Shown: positions 27,398-36,519, numbered from the stretch's first letter. The stretch: 64,000 nt of DNA from Oscillatoriales cyanobacterium USR001 (GCA_001698425.1 MBRE01000066.1:1-64000); one strand, 5' to 3'. A program made the numbers and translations. The notes: generated by a model from the letters alone, not told the origin.

Positions 27398-27565
27398 ATG
27401 CCTTATACCAAAGAAGATGGTGGACGACTGAATAACTTTGCACAAGAGCCAAAAGTTTACCGAGCCGAACCTCCAAGCCAAGATCAACAGCGAAACTACA
27501 TCATCCAAGCGATCGTCGGTGCAATTCTAGTCGGCGTGCTAATTTTTGTTGCTTCCCAAGTCTAA
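27398..27565 (+). CDS. psb34: Photosystem II assembly protein Psb34 (ssl1498 family)
   Basis: The gene encodes 55 residues beginning MPYTKEDGGRLNNFAQEP and ending in a membrane helix (AIVGAILVGVLIFVASQV). This matches the ssl1498/Psb34 family, light-harvesting-like single-helix proteins. Psb34 binds CP47 during late photosystem II assembly. The conserved N-terminal arm and the AEPP turn are present. It lies 71 bp after thiG, with GAGG 11-14 bases before the ATG, and is followed by an intrinsic terminator, so it could be monocistronic or read with thiG. The gene is short enough to be missed by simple length cut-offs. Confidence 0.85.
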   Translation: MPYTKEDGGRLNNFAQEPKVYRAEPPSQDQQRNYIIQAIVGAILVGVLIFVASQV

Positions 27566-27620
27566 ATTTAGACCATTGCTTCAGGCTATTTAGCAGCACA
27601 GTTTTTAAATAATTCCTTAA

Positions 27621-27656
27621 AAAACCATGTTTCAAAAAAAGCAGAAACATGGTTTT
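27621..27656 (+). terminator. Intrinsic terminator after psb34
   Basis: A perfect 13-bp stem, AAAACCATGTTTC with GAAACATGGTTTT, encloses a 10-base loop and runs into a T-rich tract, 56 bp past the psb34 stop. Confidence 0.85.
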
Positions 27657-27691
27657 TGTATTTTAATTGTAGATATAGATTGAAATCAAAA

Positions 27692-27829
27692 TTATTGGGG
27701 AAATTTGAGCGATCGCAGTATCAAACCCTGACAAACAAACCCAAAATAAAGCGCAATATTCACCCCACTTAATAACTTAGGAATCCCCTCAACTAAACTA
27801 GAAATCACCTCATTTTTCAACGGTAGCAC
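27692..27829 (-). pseudogene. Possible gene fragment, about 45 codons
   Basis: An open minus-strand frame from a GTG reads like protein, with LVEGIPKLLSGVNIALYFG and a stop at 27692. There is no ribosome binding site, and it begins just after a stop in the same frame. It may be a remnant or chance. The rest of this 314-bp gap after psb34 holds only the terminator. Confidence 0.2.
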
Positions 27830-27879
27830 TTCCGCAAAATTGGTAATTATTCCTTCTTCCAGCCCCTAGCCTCTCTTCC

Positions 27880-28875
27880 CTAATCGTGAATATCTCCATT
27901 AGGCATAGTTGCACCATGCAATTTTGCCCCTACTAAATTAGCCGTACTCAAATCTGCCCTCGTGATATTTGCACGACTCAATATCGCATCGCGGAAGTCT
28001 GTTTTTGCCAAATAAGCATCAGTTAAATCAGCCTCATTCAAATTAGCTTGACTCAAATTAGCCCGACTCAGATCCGCCCTCACTAAATTAGCACGACTAA
28101 AATCAGCTAAATTCAAATTAGCCTTATAAAACTTAGTATCAGGCAAAAATGCACCAACTAATTTTACACCCTTCATTTCTGTCTCTATTAATATCGCTCG
28201 TTCCAACTTAGCATTATTCATTATCGCATGAGATAGATTTGCTTGAGTCAAATTTGCTTCCGTTAAAAATGCACCATCTAAAACAGCATAACTCAAATTT
28301 ACCTGATTCAAATTTGCTTCTCTTAGCATAGTTTCAGTTAAATTCGCACCACTAAGATCCGCTTTAGTCAAATCAGCATTAGTTAAATTAACACCTCGTA
28401 AATCAGCATTTCTTAAATTTGCCCCCCGCAAATTCACGGGTTCAAACATTCGCCTTTCATAGCGTAAATTTGCTCCTCGCAAACAGGTTCCGCGTAAATC
28501 TGCCCCCTGTAAATTAGCACCCCGCAAATCGGCATCAGTAAGGTTTGCATCAATCAAAATTGCTAAAGATATGTTAGCTTTACGAAAATCTGCGCCCTGT
28601 AAACTCGCACCGTGTAAGTCTGCATCAACTAAATTTGCCCCGCTTAAATTTGCCTGATTCAAATTAGCGCCGCAGAATTTTGTCTTCGTTAGATTTGCCC
28701 GTTGAAAATTAATCCGGTTGAGGTATGCCATCATTAAATTTGCACCATGAAGGTCTGCATTGCTCAAATTAATCCCGATTAAATCTGCTCCACTCAGATG
28801 TATTCCTCTGAGATTCGTTCCGGCAAAATCTAATTCTCCTGATGTATATCGCTGCAAAAGTTCGACAGGATTCAT
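27880..28875 (-). CDS. Pentapeptide-repeat protein
   Basis: The protein has 331 residues from the ATG at 28875; a TTG two codons upstream is less likely. After a short N-terminal helix (NPVELLQRYTSGELDF) almost the whole length consists of A(D/N)LxX pentapeptides such as ADLRGANLQGADLRG. This gives a right-handed quadrilateral beta-helix of roughly 15 coils. A small break occurs near RYERRMFEPVNLRG. There is no signal peptide or kinase fusion. Such proteins are abundant in cyanobacteria and mostly uncharacterised; some mimic DNA and inhibit gyrase, but nothing here shows that. It is transcribed alone. Confidence 0.9.
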   Translation of the reverse strand: MNPVELLQRYTSGELDFAGTNLRGIHLSGADLIGINLSNADLHGANLMMAYLNRINFQRANLTKTKFCGANLNQANLSGANLVDADLHGASLQGADFRKANISLAILIDANLTDADLRGANLQGADLRGTCLRGANLRYERRMFEPVNLRGANLRNADLRGVNLTNADLTKADLSGANLTETMLREANLNQVNLSYAVLDGAFLTEANLTQANLSHAIMNNAKLERAILIETEMKGVKLVGAFLPDTKFYKANLNLADFSRANLVRADLSRANLSQANLNEADLTDAYLAKTDFRDAILSRANITRADLSTANLVGAKLHGATMPNGDIHD

Positions 28876-28928
28876 AAGCAATTTTAGGTATTTTCGGGTA
28901 GCAAAAGCTGATTAAATTTAATGCTTTA

Positions 28929-30647
28929 TTAATGCTTTAAATTTACAATTTCTTGAGTCCAAGCGACAGATTTATTCCCAGCAAGTCTGCCATGAACCTT
29001 GACATAAGTGATGGATTTTGATTTTAAGGTTGCCAGCTTATTTTGTACGAAAGTAGCTATTTTTTCTTGTTCTGGTACTTCGGAAGAATCCAGTACAATG
29101 TGAAAGCAACCTTCTCTTAAAAGAGTCATGGCAGTAATGCCTTTTGGCTGAAGAAATTGATTCAGAAAAACTGCGATCGCCTTGGGGTTTCCCTGTTTGG
29201 CTAGTTCCATAAGTCTTTGCTGATTTATCTTGCCATGAGTGGGACTCTGTGCCTCTGTTTCGGAAGAATTAACAGTTGGAGTATGAAGATTGAGGCGTTG
29301 TCTTTCTTCTGATTCTAATTGGTTGAGAATTTGAATTAATTGAGCAGTAAATCCTTCAACATTGCCCACAAAATCTCTGAGTGTTTTATACTTCCTAGCT
29401 AAATGTTCCTCCACATTATTGGTTAAAACTTTATTATTTAAGGCAAATTCTAAATCGCTTAAGGTTCTTTCTACTGTATGAGTGACGTTATTTACACTGT
29501 CACTTACCAATAGTTTAATCTCTTCTTCTAGCTCCAATTTTTGTTTAATTGAATTGCTAATATTGCTAATATTGATGGCTGGTGCAGTAGCATGGTGGGA
29601 ATCTTCAGTAGTTTCTACTGGTTCTGGAACATAATACCTTTGCATCTGTGGACTTAACTCACAAGTTGCATCAGGATCGCTGGTTTGTGTATCATCTCCC
29701 GGAGCAAAAATTGTATGATTTGGCCATAGCTGACTGGCCTGGGGATTATAATAAAAATTAGCCGCACCAGGTTGACCCATCATGGTAATTTCACCGGGGT
29801 CAAAATAGTCTTCTTGGTGATTATTCAGCGTCCTTTGTTGATAAGATTTGTTCATTAGGTGGGTTTGGTCATAGTCGTCTTGCTCGTTTTGATTGTTAAT
29901 GTTTTCTGCTTCATGTTGTTCTGGTTGTTCCTGTTCTTGTGCGTAACAAGGTGTCATAGCTTGAATAATTACACTGGCAGCTTGAGTATTTTCATCAGAA
30001 TTATCCAGGTTACTAGCGGTTTTATACAAACGAGATTTTAGGTCATTGAAGGTAGGACAGGCTTCAAATAATAGGCGTAATAAATTGTCTAGTTCTTGTG
30101 TTTTAAGGAGCGACCAGTCTTGTTCGTTGCTGAAACTAAATTCGTGGTAAACTGTAGAAAAAATCAGGATTTTGGCTCGTAGGGGATTGGTTTGTTGGAT
30201 GATTTTTTGCCGCACATCAAACAGATAGCCGATGTTACTTATTTGTTTTGTTTCTGATGTTGCTGGCGACATGGAACTTAATGGCTCGACAAAATATGTC
30301 GGTACTTGCAAAACGGAAGAGTTAGAGATGGTGGTTTCAACTTCTGTGTCTTCTTCTTCGTATAGCCGCTTAATTTGAGTGATAATTGTATTAGCTGTTA
30401 AGGCGTATTCTGTTTTTTTGTTGACTTTAGAAACAATGCTATTTAACACTGCTTCAATGTCTTCTATTTGATTATATTTGGCACACAAATTGCCAATTAT
30501 TTCGCGCAAGTTTGTCTGCTCAAGAACGCTTGGATTGTTTTCCCAAATTTCTTTGCAGGCAAAAAGTATTAGTCTAGTGATGCGTTGGGCGTTGACATCA
30601 TTTTCGAGTATGCTAACAACTTCATCTAAAATAGATAAAGTGTTCAT
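28929..30647 (-). CDS. Protein of unknown function with cyanobacterial C-terminal domain
   Basis: The soluble protein has 572 residues. The N-terminal 115 residues are helical (ILDEVVSILENDVNAQRI). A central region at about 230-360 is rich in Gln, Asn, Glu and Pro and probably disordered. A coiled-coil-like segment lies at about 370-450. The last 90 residues (INQQRLMELAKQGNPKAIAV to the end) match a small domain found at the C-termini of many cyanobacterial proteins, with ...QPKGITA and VKVHGR. The role of that domain is not known to me. GGAGG lies 5-9 bases before the ATG. It is transcribed with the same orientation as the pentapeptide gene, 53 bp apart. Confidence 0.6.
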   Translation of the reverse strand: MNTLSILDEVVSILENDVNAQRITRLILFACKEIWENNPSVLEQTNLREIIGNLCAKYNQIEDIEAVLNSIVSKVNKKTEYALTANTIITQIKRLYEEEDTEVETTISNSSVLQVPTYFVEPLSSMSPATSETKQISNIGYLFDVRQKIIQQTNPLRAKILIFSTVYHEFSFSNEQDWSLLKTQELDNLLRLLFEACPTFNDLKSRLYKTASNLDNSDENTQAASVIIQAMTPCYAQEQEQPEQHEAENINNQNEQDDYDQTHLMNKSYQQRTLNNHQEDYFDPGEITMMGQPGAANFYYNPQASQLWPNHTIFAPGDDTQTSDPDATCELSPQMQRYYVPEPVETTEDSHHATAPAINISNISNSIKQKLELEEEIKLLVSDSVNNVTHTVERTLSDLEFALNNKVLTNNVEEHLARKYKTLRDFVGNVEGFTAQLIQILNQLESEERQRLNLHTPTVNSSETEAQSPTHGKINQQRLMELAKQGNPKAIAVFLNQFLQPKGITAMTLLREGCFHIVLDSSEVPEQEKIATFVQNKLATLKSKSITYVKVHGRLAGNKSVAWTQEIVNLKH

Positions 30648-31077
30648 GGTGGCCTCCTGGGAAAATGCACTGGTTAAGCTTAGGCACTAAATTCTGAAAT
30701 TATAGCAGGTTTTGTCTAAGATTGATGGAAGATTTTTGAGGCGATCGCGATTGGTATTGGCATTGAGGGATTTGGGGGCGATGTTGGGGCGGTGTGGCAA
30801 AAGTATGATCGCCTGTGAATGTCGGGTAATTGCTGGGGGCGCGGCTCATAGTTTCTGGCGCAGCAATCTCAAAGCCTTGGTAAACGGTTAAAAATACGCC
30901 GTTAAAAATACAAAGTGTAAGTTTTGATTGGGAGGCAAATAAAAGCGATCGCATTTTTTCTCTGAGTAAGTGCGATCGATATCTGTAAGAAAATTGAACT
31001 AAGCTGCATAAGTCTAATCGCTTGAGAAATATTAGAATATCTACTGAAAACTGATGGTATGCTAATTAATCCTATTT
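30648..31077. other. Gene-free interval with several HIP1 sites
   Basis: The interval lies between divergent genes. It has two or more GCGATCGC-type sites and no open frame I would support; an 84-codon minus-strand frame at 30700-30954 lacks coding character. The promoters for both flanking genes are expected here. Confidence 0.4.
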
Positions 31078-31254
31078 ATGGCAGAAAACTACAAAAGACA
31101 GATTCAGACTATTGTTGAGCGAATTTCCCCTGATGGTGTGCAGAGGGAGATAGTTCAGGATGCGGGAGAAGAACTCGGAGACTTGCTAGGTCGGGTGCTG
31201 GAAGCTAAAATAGGTATGGAACGAATTATTGCTAGATTGGAGAACTTGCAATGA
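31078..31254 (+). CDS. Small protein of unknown function, first of an overlapping pair
   Basis: The frame encodes 58 residues starting MAENYKRQIQTIVERIS. It is predicted almost entirely helical and amphipathic (DAGEELGDLLGRVLEAKIG). Its TGA overlaps the ATG of the next small gene as ATGA, a sign of translational coupling. I do not recognise the family. Toxin-antitoxin or regulatory pairs often have this organisation, but no toxin motif is visible. Confidence 0.55.
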   Translation: MAENYKRQIQTIVERISPDGVQREIVQDAGEELGDLLGRVLEAKIGMERIIARLENLQ

Positions 31255-31427
31255 AACAGATACCGGATGAAAAAGAACTACTTGAACTACTAGAAATGGC
31301 AAAAATAGTTGAACAACAAATGATCGAAATAGGTCAGGCGATCGCAGCAGTGGATGAGAAATCTGCCAAGCGCATTGGTGAATTTAGACAAGCAAAGGAT
31401 CTGAAACAAAAATTTTCAGTGCTTTGA
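31251..31427 (+). CDS. Small protein of unknown function, second of an overlapping pair
   Basis: The frame encodes 58 residues starting MKQIPDEKELLELLEMAK, helical and highly charged, with a basic C-terminus (FRQAKDLKQKF). The start overlaps the upstream gene by four bases. A strong hairpin follows 18 bp after the stop. Function is unknown. Confidence 0.55.
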   Translation: MKQIPDEKELLELLEMAKIVEQQMIEIGQAIAAVDEKSAKRIGEFRQAKDLKQKFSVL

Positions 31428-31444
31428 GTTTAGCAATCAAAGAA

Positions 31445-31485
31445 AAAGCGATCGCACCTTCTTAGAGAAGAAGTGCGATCGCTTT
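31445..31485. terminator. Bidirectional hairpin terminator
   Basis: AAAGCGATCGCAC-CTTCTT pairs with AAGAAGTGCGATCGCTTT with one bulged C and a 4-base loop. It separates convergent genes and is followed by T-rich sequence. The stem contains HIP1. Confidence 0.7.
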
Positions 31486-31508
31486 AGTTTTAAACTTTTT
31501 CACCGTGT

Positions 31509-31796
31509 TTACACTTTCAAATTGATCGGAATCAAGGATAATATTTTCATTCGCGCCTCTACTTCTGCGGGCAGGTGAATAATTACCTCAAATTGTTCAG
31601 GATAGAGAATAATATTTATATAGGCAAAACCTCCCACAAACTTTTCATTAGGAATGGCGAGGTCTACCGCATAAACTTCAGGATGATCGTAACATTCAAC
31701 AATTGCCCCCAGCGTACCTTTTGGAATCATTAAATCTGAGGATTCATCAGGAAGTTCGATTAATGTTTGAATTTGGTCATAAATGTTTGCTTTCAT
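31509..31796 (-). CDS. DUF4926-like protein
   Basis: The protein has 95 residues. The pattern IYDQIQTLIELPDES followed by IPKGTLGAIVECYDHPEVYAV fits the DUF4926 family of small beta-rich proteins. It is the second gene of an operon, 12 bp after the DUF6883-like gene. DUF4926 genes commonly sit beside DUF6883 genes, which suggests a functional pair, perhaps toxin and antidote. That role is an inference. Confidence 0.6.
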   Translation of the reverse strand: MKANIYDQIQTLIELPDESSDLMIPKGTLGAIVECYDHPEVYAVDLAIPNEKFVGGFAYINIILYPEQFEVIIHLPAEVEARMKILSLIPINLKV

Positions 31797-31808
31797 TTTT
31801 TATTCCTA

Positions 31809-32195
31809 TTAAGAGTAAACTTCAACCCAATTTGTGATTAGCTTTGGGATATCTCTACCATTATCTATTTGCCAGCTAGTAAAGAGGTTTCCTTCTACTT
31901 GGTTTGGCCCTTGAATCCGCACTCGCACCTCAAACCGAATACCGTGCGGACTGCTTCGAGTCTGAGTGGCTGGTGCGGATTCAAGACCAATATGCAATTG
32001 GTTGATTACGTCTGCTGCTGCTAATTTACGGCTTTGTGGGTTTTCCACATTATATCCAAGTAATACAAATCCTCTCCATTTGCCTTGATTGGAGGGGTGA
32101 TCCGGCTTCATTGAGTATTCTTCAAACTTGCGAGGATCAATCTCAGCTTGCTTGGCATTAGGCAATGGATCGTTTGGGTTCCAATTTTGATACAT
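31809..32195 (-). CDS. DUF6883-like protein
   Basis: The protein has 128 residues. The opening LPNAKQAEIDPRKFEEYSMK and the following DHPSNQGKWRGFV resemble DUF6883 proteins, as does the C-terminal SWQIDNGRDIPKLITNW. DUF6883 domains also occur at the C-termini of polymorphic toxins, so toxin activity is possible. There is no signal peptide. It is the first gene of a two-gene operon with the DUF4926-like gene. Confidence 0.6.
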   Translation of the reverse strand: MYQNWNPNDPLPNAKQAEIDPRKFEEYSMKPDHPSNQGKWRGFVLLGYNVENPQSRKLAAADVINQLHIGLESAPATQTRSSPHGIRFEVRVRIQGPNQVEGNLFTSWQIDNGRDIPKLITNWVEVYS

Positions 32196-32425
32196 ATACT
32201 AATATATTTTATGGTAGCTGATTTTACTACAAGATTTGGGTCGGGTGTAGGAAAGCGATCGCTCTTTCTCTTCAGTTTATGAACAAGCTATATAAGCCAC
32301 AAGAAAAAGCGATCGCGCCTTTGATGATTTTAACTTTAGTTGGGCGGCTTCTGCGGGGTGGGGGTGGATTTTGCGTGATATAATTTCTATACGGGTAAAA
32401 CAAATTGCAATAATTAAGGAGCGCA

Positions 32426-33803
32426 ATGAATAACAGATATCAAACTCCAGGAATGGCGTTTTTTCTTCTCAAGCTTAAATATAAAGTAATTAATCCTTCG
32501 TATGGTATGTCTGGCGTTCTAGTAGGCATCCTGAAAAGATGTAAGGTAGGAACAAGGCTGAATTTACGTGAAATAGAGATGCTGAAGGATTTGGGTTTTT
32601 CAGAGTTAGAGACACAGGATTCTTCATCCAATCCTCTTTATCAAATTCTCACTAAAGTTGAATCAGGCGGTGAGCTAAGTCAAGTTGATGCTGACTGGCT
32701 CACACAACAACACTTGTTTAAGACGATCGCATTTATCCGAAGTTACAAAAATTTGCTCGTCAACAAGAAATAGAAGAAATAGAAGAACGAAAAAAAGCAA
32801 CGGAAGAAAAAATAAAAGCATCCGATTTTTTGCAACTTAAGTTAAATTACAAAGCTACAAAACATAATAATTCTCATTCGTCTAGTCCTCTATATCCCAT
32901 TCTCCTAAAGCTGGATAGGCATGAGCAGCTAGTTGCATCAGAAATGGAATGGCTGAAGAATAACCAATTGTTTGATACACTAGAAATTTGTCAAAAACGA
33001 GATTCAGAAAGGATTACTCGTCAACAAGAAGCCGAATTTTCGCAGCTTAAGTTAAAATATCAAGCTACAAAACATGATGATTCTTCTTTGTCTAGTCCTC
33101 TATATCCCATTCTCCTAAAGCTGGATAGGCGCGAGCAGCTAACTGCATCAGAAATGGAATGGCTGAAGAATAACCGACTGTTTTATTCACTAGAAATTTA
33201 TCAAAAACGAGACTCAGAAAGGATTGCTCGTGAACAAAAAGCACAAGAAATTTATCAAAAACGAGAGTCAGAAAGGATTGCTCGTGAACAAGAAGCTGAA
33301 GCAAAAAGGATTGCTTGTGAACAAGAAGCCAAAGAAAAAATAAAAGCAGAGAAACACTATACAATAGTGAAGCAATTAGAGACTGGCAAACGCCTAAACA
33401 CTCAAGATGGTCAATGGCTTAAAAAGCACAATTTTTTAGAAACTTTGGCTATCTTTCAAGAGCGAGAGGCTTTGCAGATAAATGAACTATCTCAATTGAA
33501 GCAATTTTTTATGAACAGGAGTTTCAGAGAACCAAAAACGAATGGAACTTGCCAAGTGCTAGTAGTCATTGGCGCAAAGCTGACGAGTCTCAAACAGCAT
33601 TAAAACTAACAGATAATCTGGATTGGGATAGGATAAAAGATAAAAAGCTCAAGTCGGCATTGTTGACAACTAGAGGTGGAGCTTATCGAGATATTCAGCA
33701 GTTGAATAAAGCCGAGAAATGTGCGAAAGGAGCGATTGAGTACCAACCAGATAGCTACAGCATATTCCATGTATATGTGGTACACACAATCTCATCGCTC
33801 TAA
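32426..33803 (+). pseudogene. Repeat-containing TPR-like protein gene broken by two frameshifts
   Basis: Three consecutive frames read as parts of one protein. The first (32426 to about 32742) ends FFLLKLKYK...HLFKTIAF. After one missing base near 32742 the next frame continues KLQKFARQQEIEE. It carries two 70-residue repeats (210 bp apart) with LYPILLKLDR and SEMEWLKNN. A second missing base in a T-run near 33505 leads to IFYEQEFQRTKNEWN and LKLTDNLDWDRIKDKKLK, which matches the conserved C-terminal TPR region of this cyanobacterial family. It stops early after EYQPDSY. Both lesions are in homopolymers, so sequencing error is possible, but the truncated end argues for decay. Confidence 0.75.
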
Positions 33804-33864
33804 GTAGTTAGTTGATCAAGAGTTCTGGTACTGTACTTCTGCTTTGGCGACTGCTATACCTCGA

Positions 33865-35505
33865 TTATTTCACATCCCGATAATCAACTCCTTCACTCGT
33901 ATCTCTACCATACAAACCCGTAGTTTTCCCAGTTAAATTCTCCATTTCTTCCCTAACTTGTCTGGAAGTAATTGTATTCAAAGGTACACCAGATTGACGT
34001 GCGATCGCCGCCGCCACGCCAATTCCTTGCCCTTGATAAATATTAACTGTCGCAATTCTTCCCACCGATACAGCCATCCCCACATATCCCGATGAACGTC
34101 CAACAATTGCTAAATTATTTACCTTTGTAGCTAAAGCACTTTCAATACCAAAATTATACACGGGCAGCGGCGGAATTTTAATTGACAATCCTTGAACTCC
34201 TCCCCGCAAATCAAAATCATAGGAGAAACTACCAATAGATTTCTCTACTTCAGTTCCTCCTTTAATTATTTCTTCTCCTGTCAATGGATCGACAACATCT
34301 CGGATGTTTAAACTTTGTCTAATATAGATTTCATCGGGGATAAATAACCTGACATCTTTACCAGACATCTTTTGTAGCCAAGCTTGAATAGATGACATTT
34401 CCTGAATCATATCTGGGCTAGGTTTCCTACCATTTTCTTCTAGTTGAATCACTCGATCGACTGGGTATTTAAACAAAAATCCATTCCAAGATAAGGAATT
34501 ATCTTTGTAGATGCAAATATTCGCTCGATCGAAAAAGAAGCCAGATTGAGTAAAGGGTTTATTATTTTCTAAATGGTAAGCTGCACCTAATACGGAACTT
34601 CTGATATTATAACCATCGCGATAGGGTTGGTAAATAGGTTGCCAAAAATTCCTCATCCAGAATTCAGCCCCCGCCGGATCTTGATATTTTTTAATTTTAT
34701 CTTCGATTTTTGTTACCAAGCCTTGGTTGTAAATAATGTCATCTTCCATCTTTTTCAGTTCGGATATTGTTAGACCAGTAATTGTTGGCACTACAGATAC
34801 TGATAAGGTGGAATTTTTCAATTTTGGCGATTGAGATTCGTAGCCGCGATAATAAGATAAACCTGCTTTTCTAGCTAATTCAGCATCTTGGGTTGTGTCA
34901 ATGTAGGAGTCGGCTTTAATTCTGATATTGTTTTCTTTGACTTCCACATATTCGATTTTTTGATTGGCAACATGAGGGGTGAGAGTAGAGCCAGAAATAA
35001 TTATTACTCCGGCTTCTAATAGCATTTCTTTTAAGGCTCGATCGCCTGTTTTTACTTCTAAGCAAGCTTCGGAAACTTGAGCTTTATCTAAGAAATCAAC
35101 GAAACATTGAGCGTAGGGTTCGGAATACCAATTAGGGATTTTATCGAGATCGACATAACCTAAACCGCCTCGCGTTAGTACGCCTCCAAAGGCATCGCTA
35201 GGATGATTTGAACGAACTAAGGCAACTTTTCCATTCGCACCTAAAGATTTTTTTGCCCAAATTGCTGCACATACTCCTGGAACTTCATCTCCATAAACTA
35301 CTACATCATAGTTTTGATAAATTGGTGTTGGTGTGGGAGTTTGAGATGGTGATGGTGCAGTAATATGGACTTCTAATGTGGCACTAGCTTGGTTGGTTTT
35401 TAGGAGATAACTTGTTATTTGTTTAATATATTGGGAGTCGATTAACAGTTTTAAAATTATTAAGGAGATGATGAAGCCGCCGATTTTCTTTAGGTTAAAA
35501 AGCAT
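33865..35505 (-). CDS. Membrane-anchored FAD-dependent oxidoreductase
   Basis: The protein has 546 residues. One N-terminal hydrophobic segment (IGGFIISLIILKLLI) acts as an anchor or uncleaved signal. A Pro/Thr-rich linker follows (SPSQTPTPTP), then an FAD-binding start YDVVVYGDEVPGVCAAIWAKK. The glycine pattern is atypical (GDEVPG). FGGVLTRGGLGYVD and DTTQDAELARKAGLSYYRG follow, and a second FAD motif lies near the C-terminus (NLAIVGRSSGYVGMA). This pattern matches the FAD_oxidored family, whose substrates are mostly unknown. It probably acts in the periplasm or at the membrane face. It is convergent with the upstream pseudogene. Confidence 0.75.
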   Translation of the reverse strand: MLFNLKKIGGFIISLIILKLLIDSQYIKQITSYLLKTNQASATLEVHITAPSPSQTPTPTPIYQNYDVVVYGDEVPGVCAAIWAKKSLGANGKVALVRSNHPSDAFGGVLTRGGLGYVDLDKIPNWYSEPYAQCFVDFLDKAQVSEACLEVKTGDRALKEMLLEAGVIIISGSTLTPHVANQKIEYVEVKENNIRIKADSYIDTTQDAELARKAGLSYYRGYESQSPKLKNSTLSVSVVPTITGLTISELKKMEDDIIYNQGLVTKIEDKIKKYQDPAGAEFWMRNFWQPIYQPYRDGYNIRSSVLGAAYHLENNKPFTQSGFFFDRANICIYKDNSLSWNGFLFKYPVDRVIQLEENGRKPSPDMIQEMSSIQAWLQKMSGKDVRLFIPDEIYIRQSLNIRDVVDPLTGEEIIKGGTEVEKSIGSFSYDFDLRGGVQGLSIKIPPLPVYNFGIESALATKVNNLAIVGRSSGYVGMAVSVGRIATVNIYQGQGIGVAAAIARQSGVPLNTITSRQVREEMENLTGKTTGLYGRDTSEGVDYRDVK

Positions 35506-35776
35506 TTAGTTAGATGTTAATGGATATTGAGAGGCTAAAAGTTGCTCTGCGGGGTTTACGGTGTCGAATATAGCACTTTTGGGAGATTTTCGCATAAGTT
35601 TAAGATGTTTTCGGGGATTGGCGGTTTGTGGTGGGTTTGGGTTTGCTTGCTTTTTTGCTGTTAGTGTGCTATGCGATGTCAGTGGTTGGTTAGGTGTACG
35701 TATTTTTGATGTCTGGTTTCAGGAATGCGATCGGCTACAATTAAGTTAAAATTTTAGGTAATTGTGGAGGTTAAAA

Positions 35777-35980
35777 ATGGAGTCAGTTAAAGAAAAAATT
35801 GTGGATAAATTGGAATCTTTACCTGAACAAGCTTTGCAAGAGGTTCTAATTTTTGTGGATTTCGTCGCATGGCGATCGCACCATCAAGCGGAAGATTCAT
35901 CAGATCCGCTGTTATCAGTAGCTGGTATCCTTTCAGGTGAACCGATTTCATCTGAGGAAATAGAAACTGAACTTTATTAA
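35777..35980 (+). CDS. DUF2281 antitoxin-like protein
   Basis: The protein has 67 residues from the ATG at 35777, with GGAGG 6 bases upstream. KEKIVDKLESLPEQALQEVL and the C-terminal SGEPISSEEIETELY are typical of DUF2281, which often pairs with PIN-domain toxins. No toxin gene follows directly. Instead a second antitoxin-like gene comes 34 bp downstream. Confidence 0.65.
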   Translation: MESVKEKIVDKLESLPEQALQEVLIFVDFVAWRSHHQAEDSSDPLLSVAGILSGEPISSEEIETELY

Positions 35981-36014
35981 AATAGAGCATAATGATTGGT
36001 GAAAGAGAGAAACC

Positions 36015-36290
36015 ATGACTAGATTAACAATTGAAATACCCGATGAGTTAATGTCTCAAATAGAGCAGAAAGGATACCCATTACAAGAGATTGTAGTGAA
36101 GGCTTTAGAGCGTTATGTTGAGGCCAAGGAAGATGATTTTGATAGTATTCAGACTCGTACTTGGGAACTTTGCGGTGCTTTTAAAGTTACGAATCCTGAA
36201 CCAGATTATATTGTGGGACGGGGTGAGGATGGTGAGATTATTACTAATTATGCTGAGAATGTAGATCAAGTAATATACAGAGGTAATTAA
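36015..36290 (+). CDS. Antitoxin-like protein upstream of a VapC remnant
   Basis: The protein has 91 residues starting MTRLTIEIPDELMSQIEQKG, a ribbon-helix-helix-like opening followed by a helical segment (EIVVKALERYVE). The gene directly precedes a truncated PIN-domain reading frame, the usual antitoxin-toxin order. It is intact, and the toxin is not. Confidence 0.6.
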   Translation: MTRLTIEIPDELMSQIEQKGYPLQEIVVKALERYVEAKEDDFDSIQTRTWELCGAFKVTNPEPDYIVGRGEDGEIITNYAENVDQVIYRGN

Positions 36291-36291
36291 A

Positions 36292-36519
36292 GTTTCTATT
36301 GATATTGGTCATCTTTTACGCTCCCATCATTATGTTACACTTTCGGATGCGGATGATGCAGCGATTTGGGAAGCTTTTTGTCGGTACGACGATCAATTAT
36401 GGAGTTATACTGATTGTTCAATCTTAGTTATGGCTAAGCGTCTGGGTGTGTTTCACGTTGTTTCTTTTGATGTGCATATACGTCAGATGGCAGGATTAGG
36501 TATTATATGTTTACCGTAA
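36292..36519 (+). pseudogene. C-terminal remnant of a VapC-type PIN toxin
   Basis: A frame of about 75 codons with no start codon reads DAAIWEAFCRYDDQLWSYTD, then CSILVMAKRLGVFHVVSFD and a stop. This is the C-terminal half of a PIN nuclease, with the SYTD and SFD acidic positions. The N-terminal half with the first catalytic Asp is missing, so no active toxin can be made. Confidence 0.6.

Noticed and set aside
30700..30954. 84-codon minus-strand frame
   Set aside because: Low-complexity Pro/Gln/Ser residues, HIP1-derived codons and no conserved look.
35561..35749. 62-codon Cys/Phe-rich frame
   Set aside because: No ribosome binding site and a composition typical of chance frames in G/T-rich DNA.
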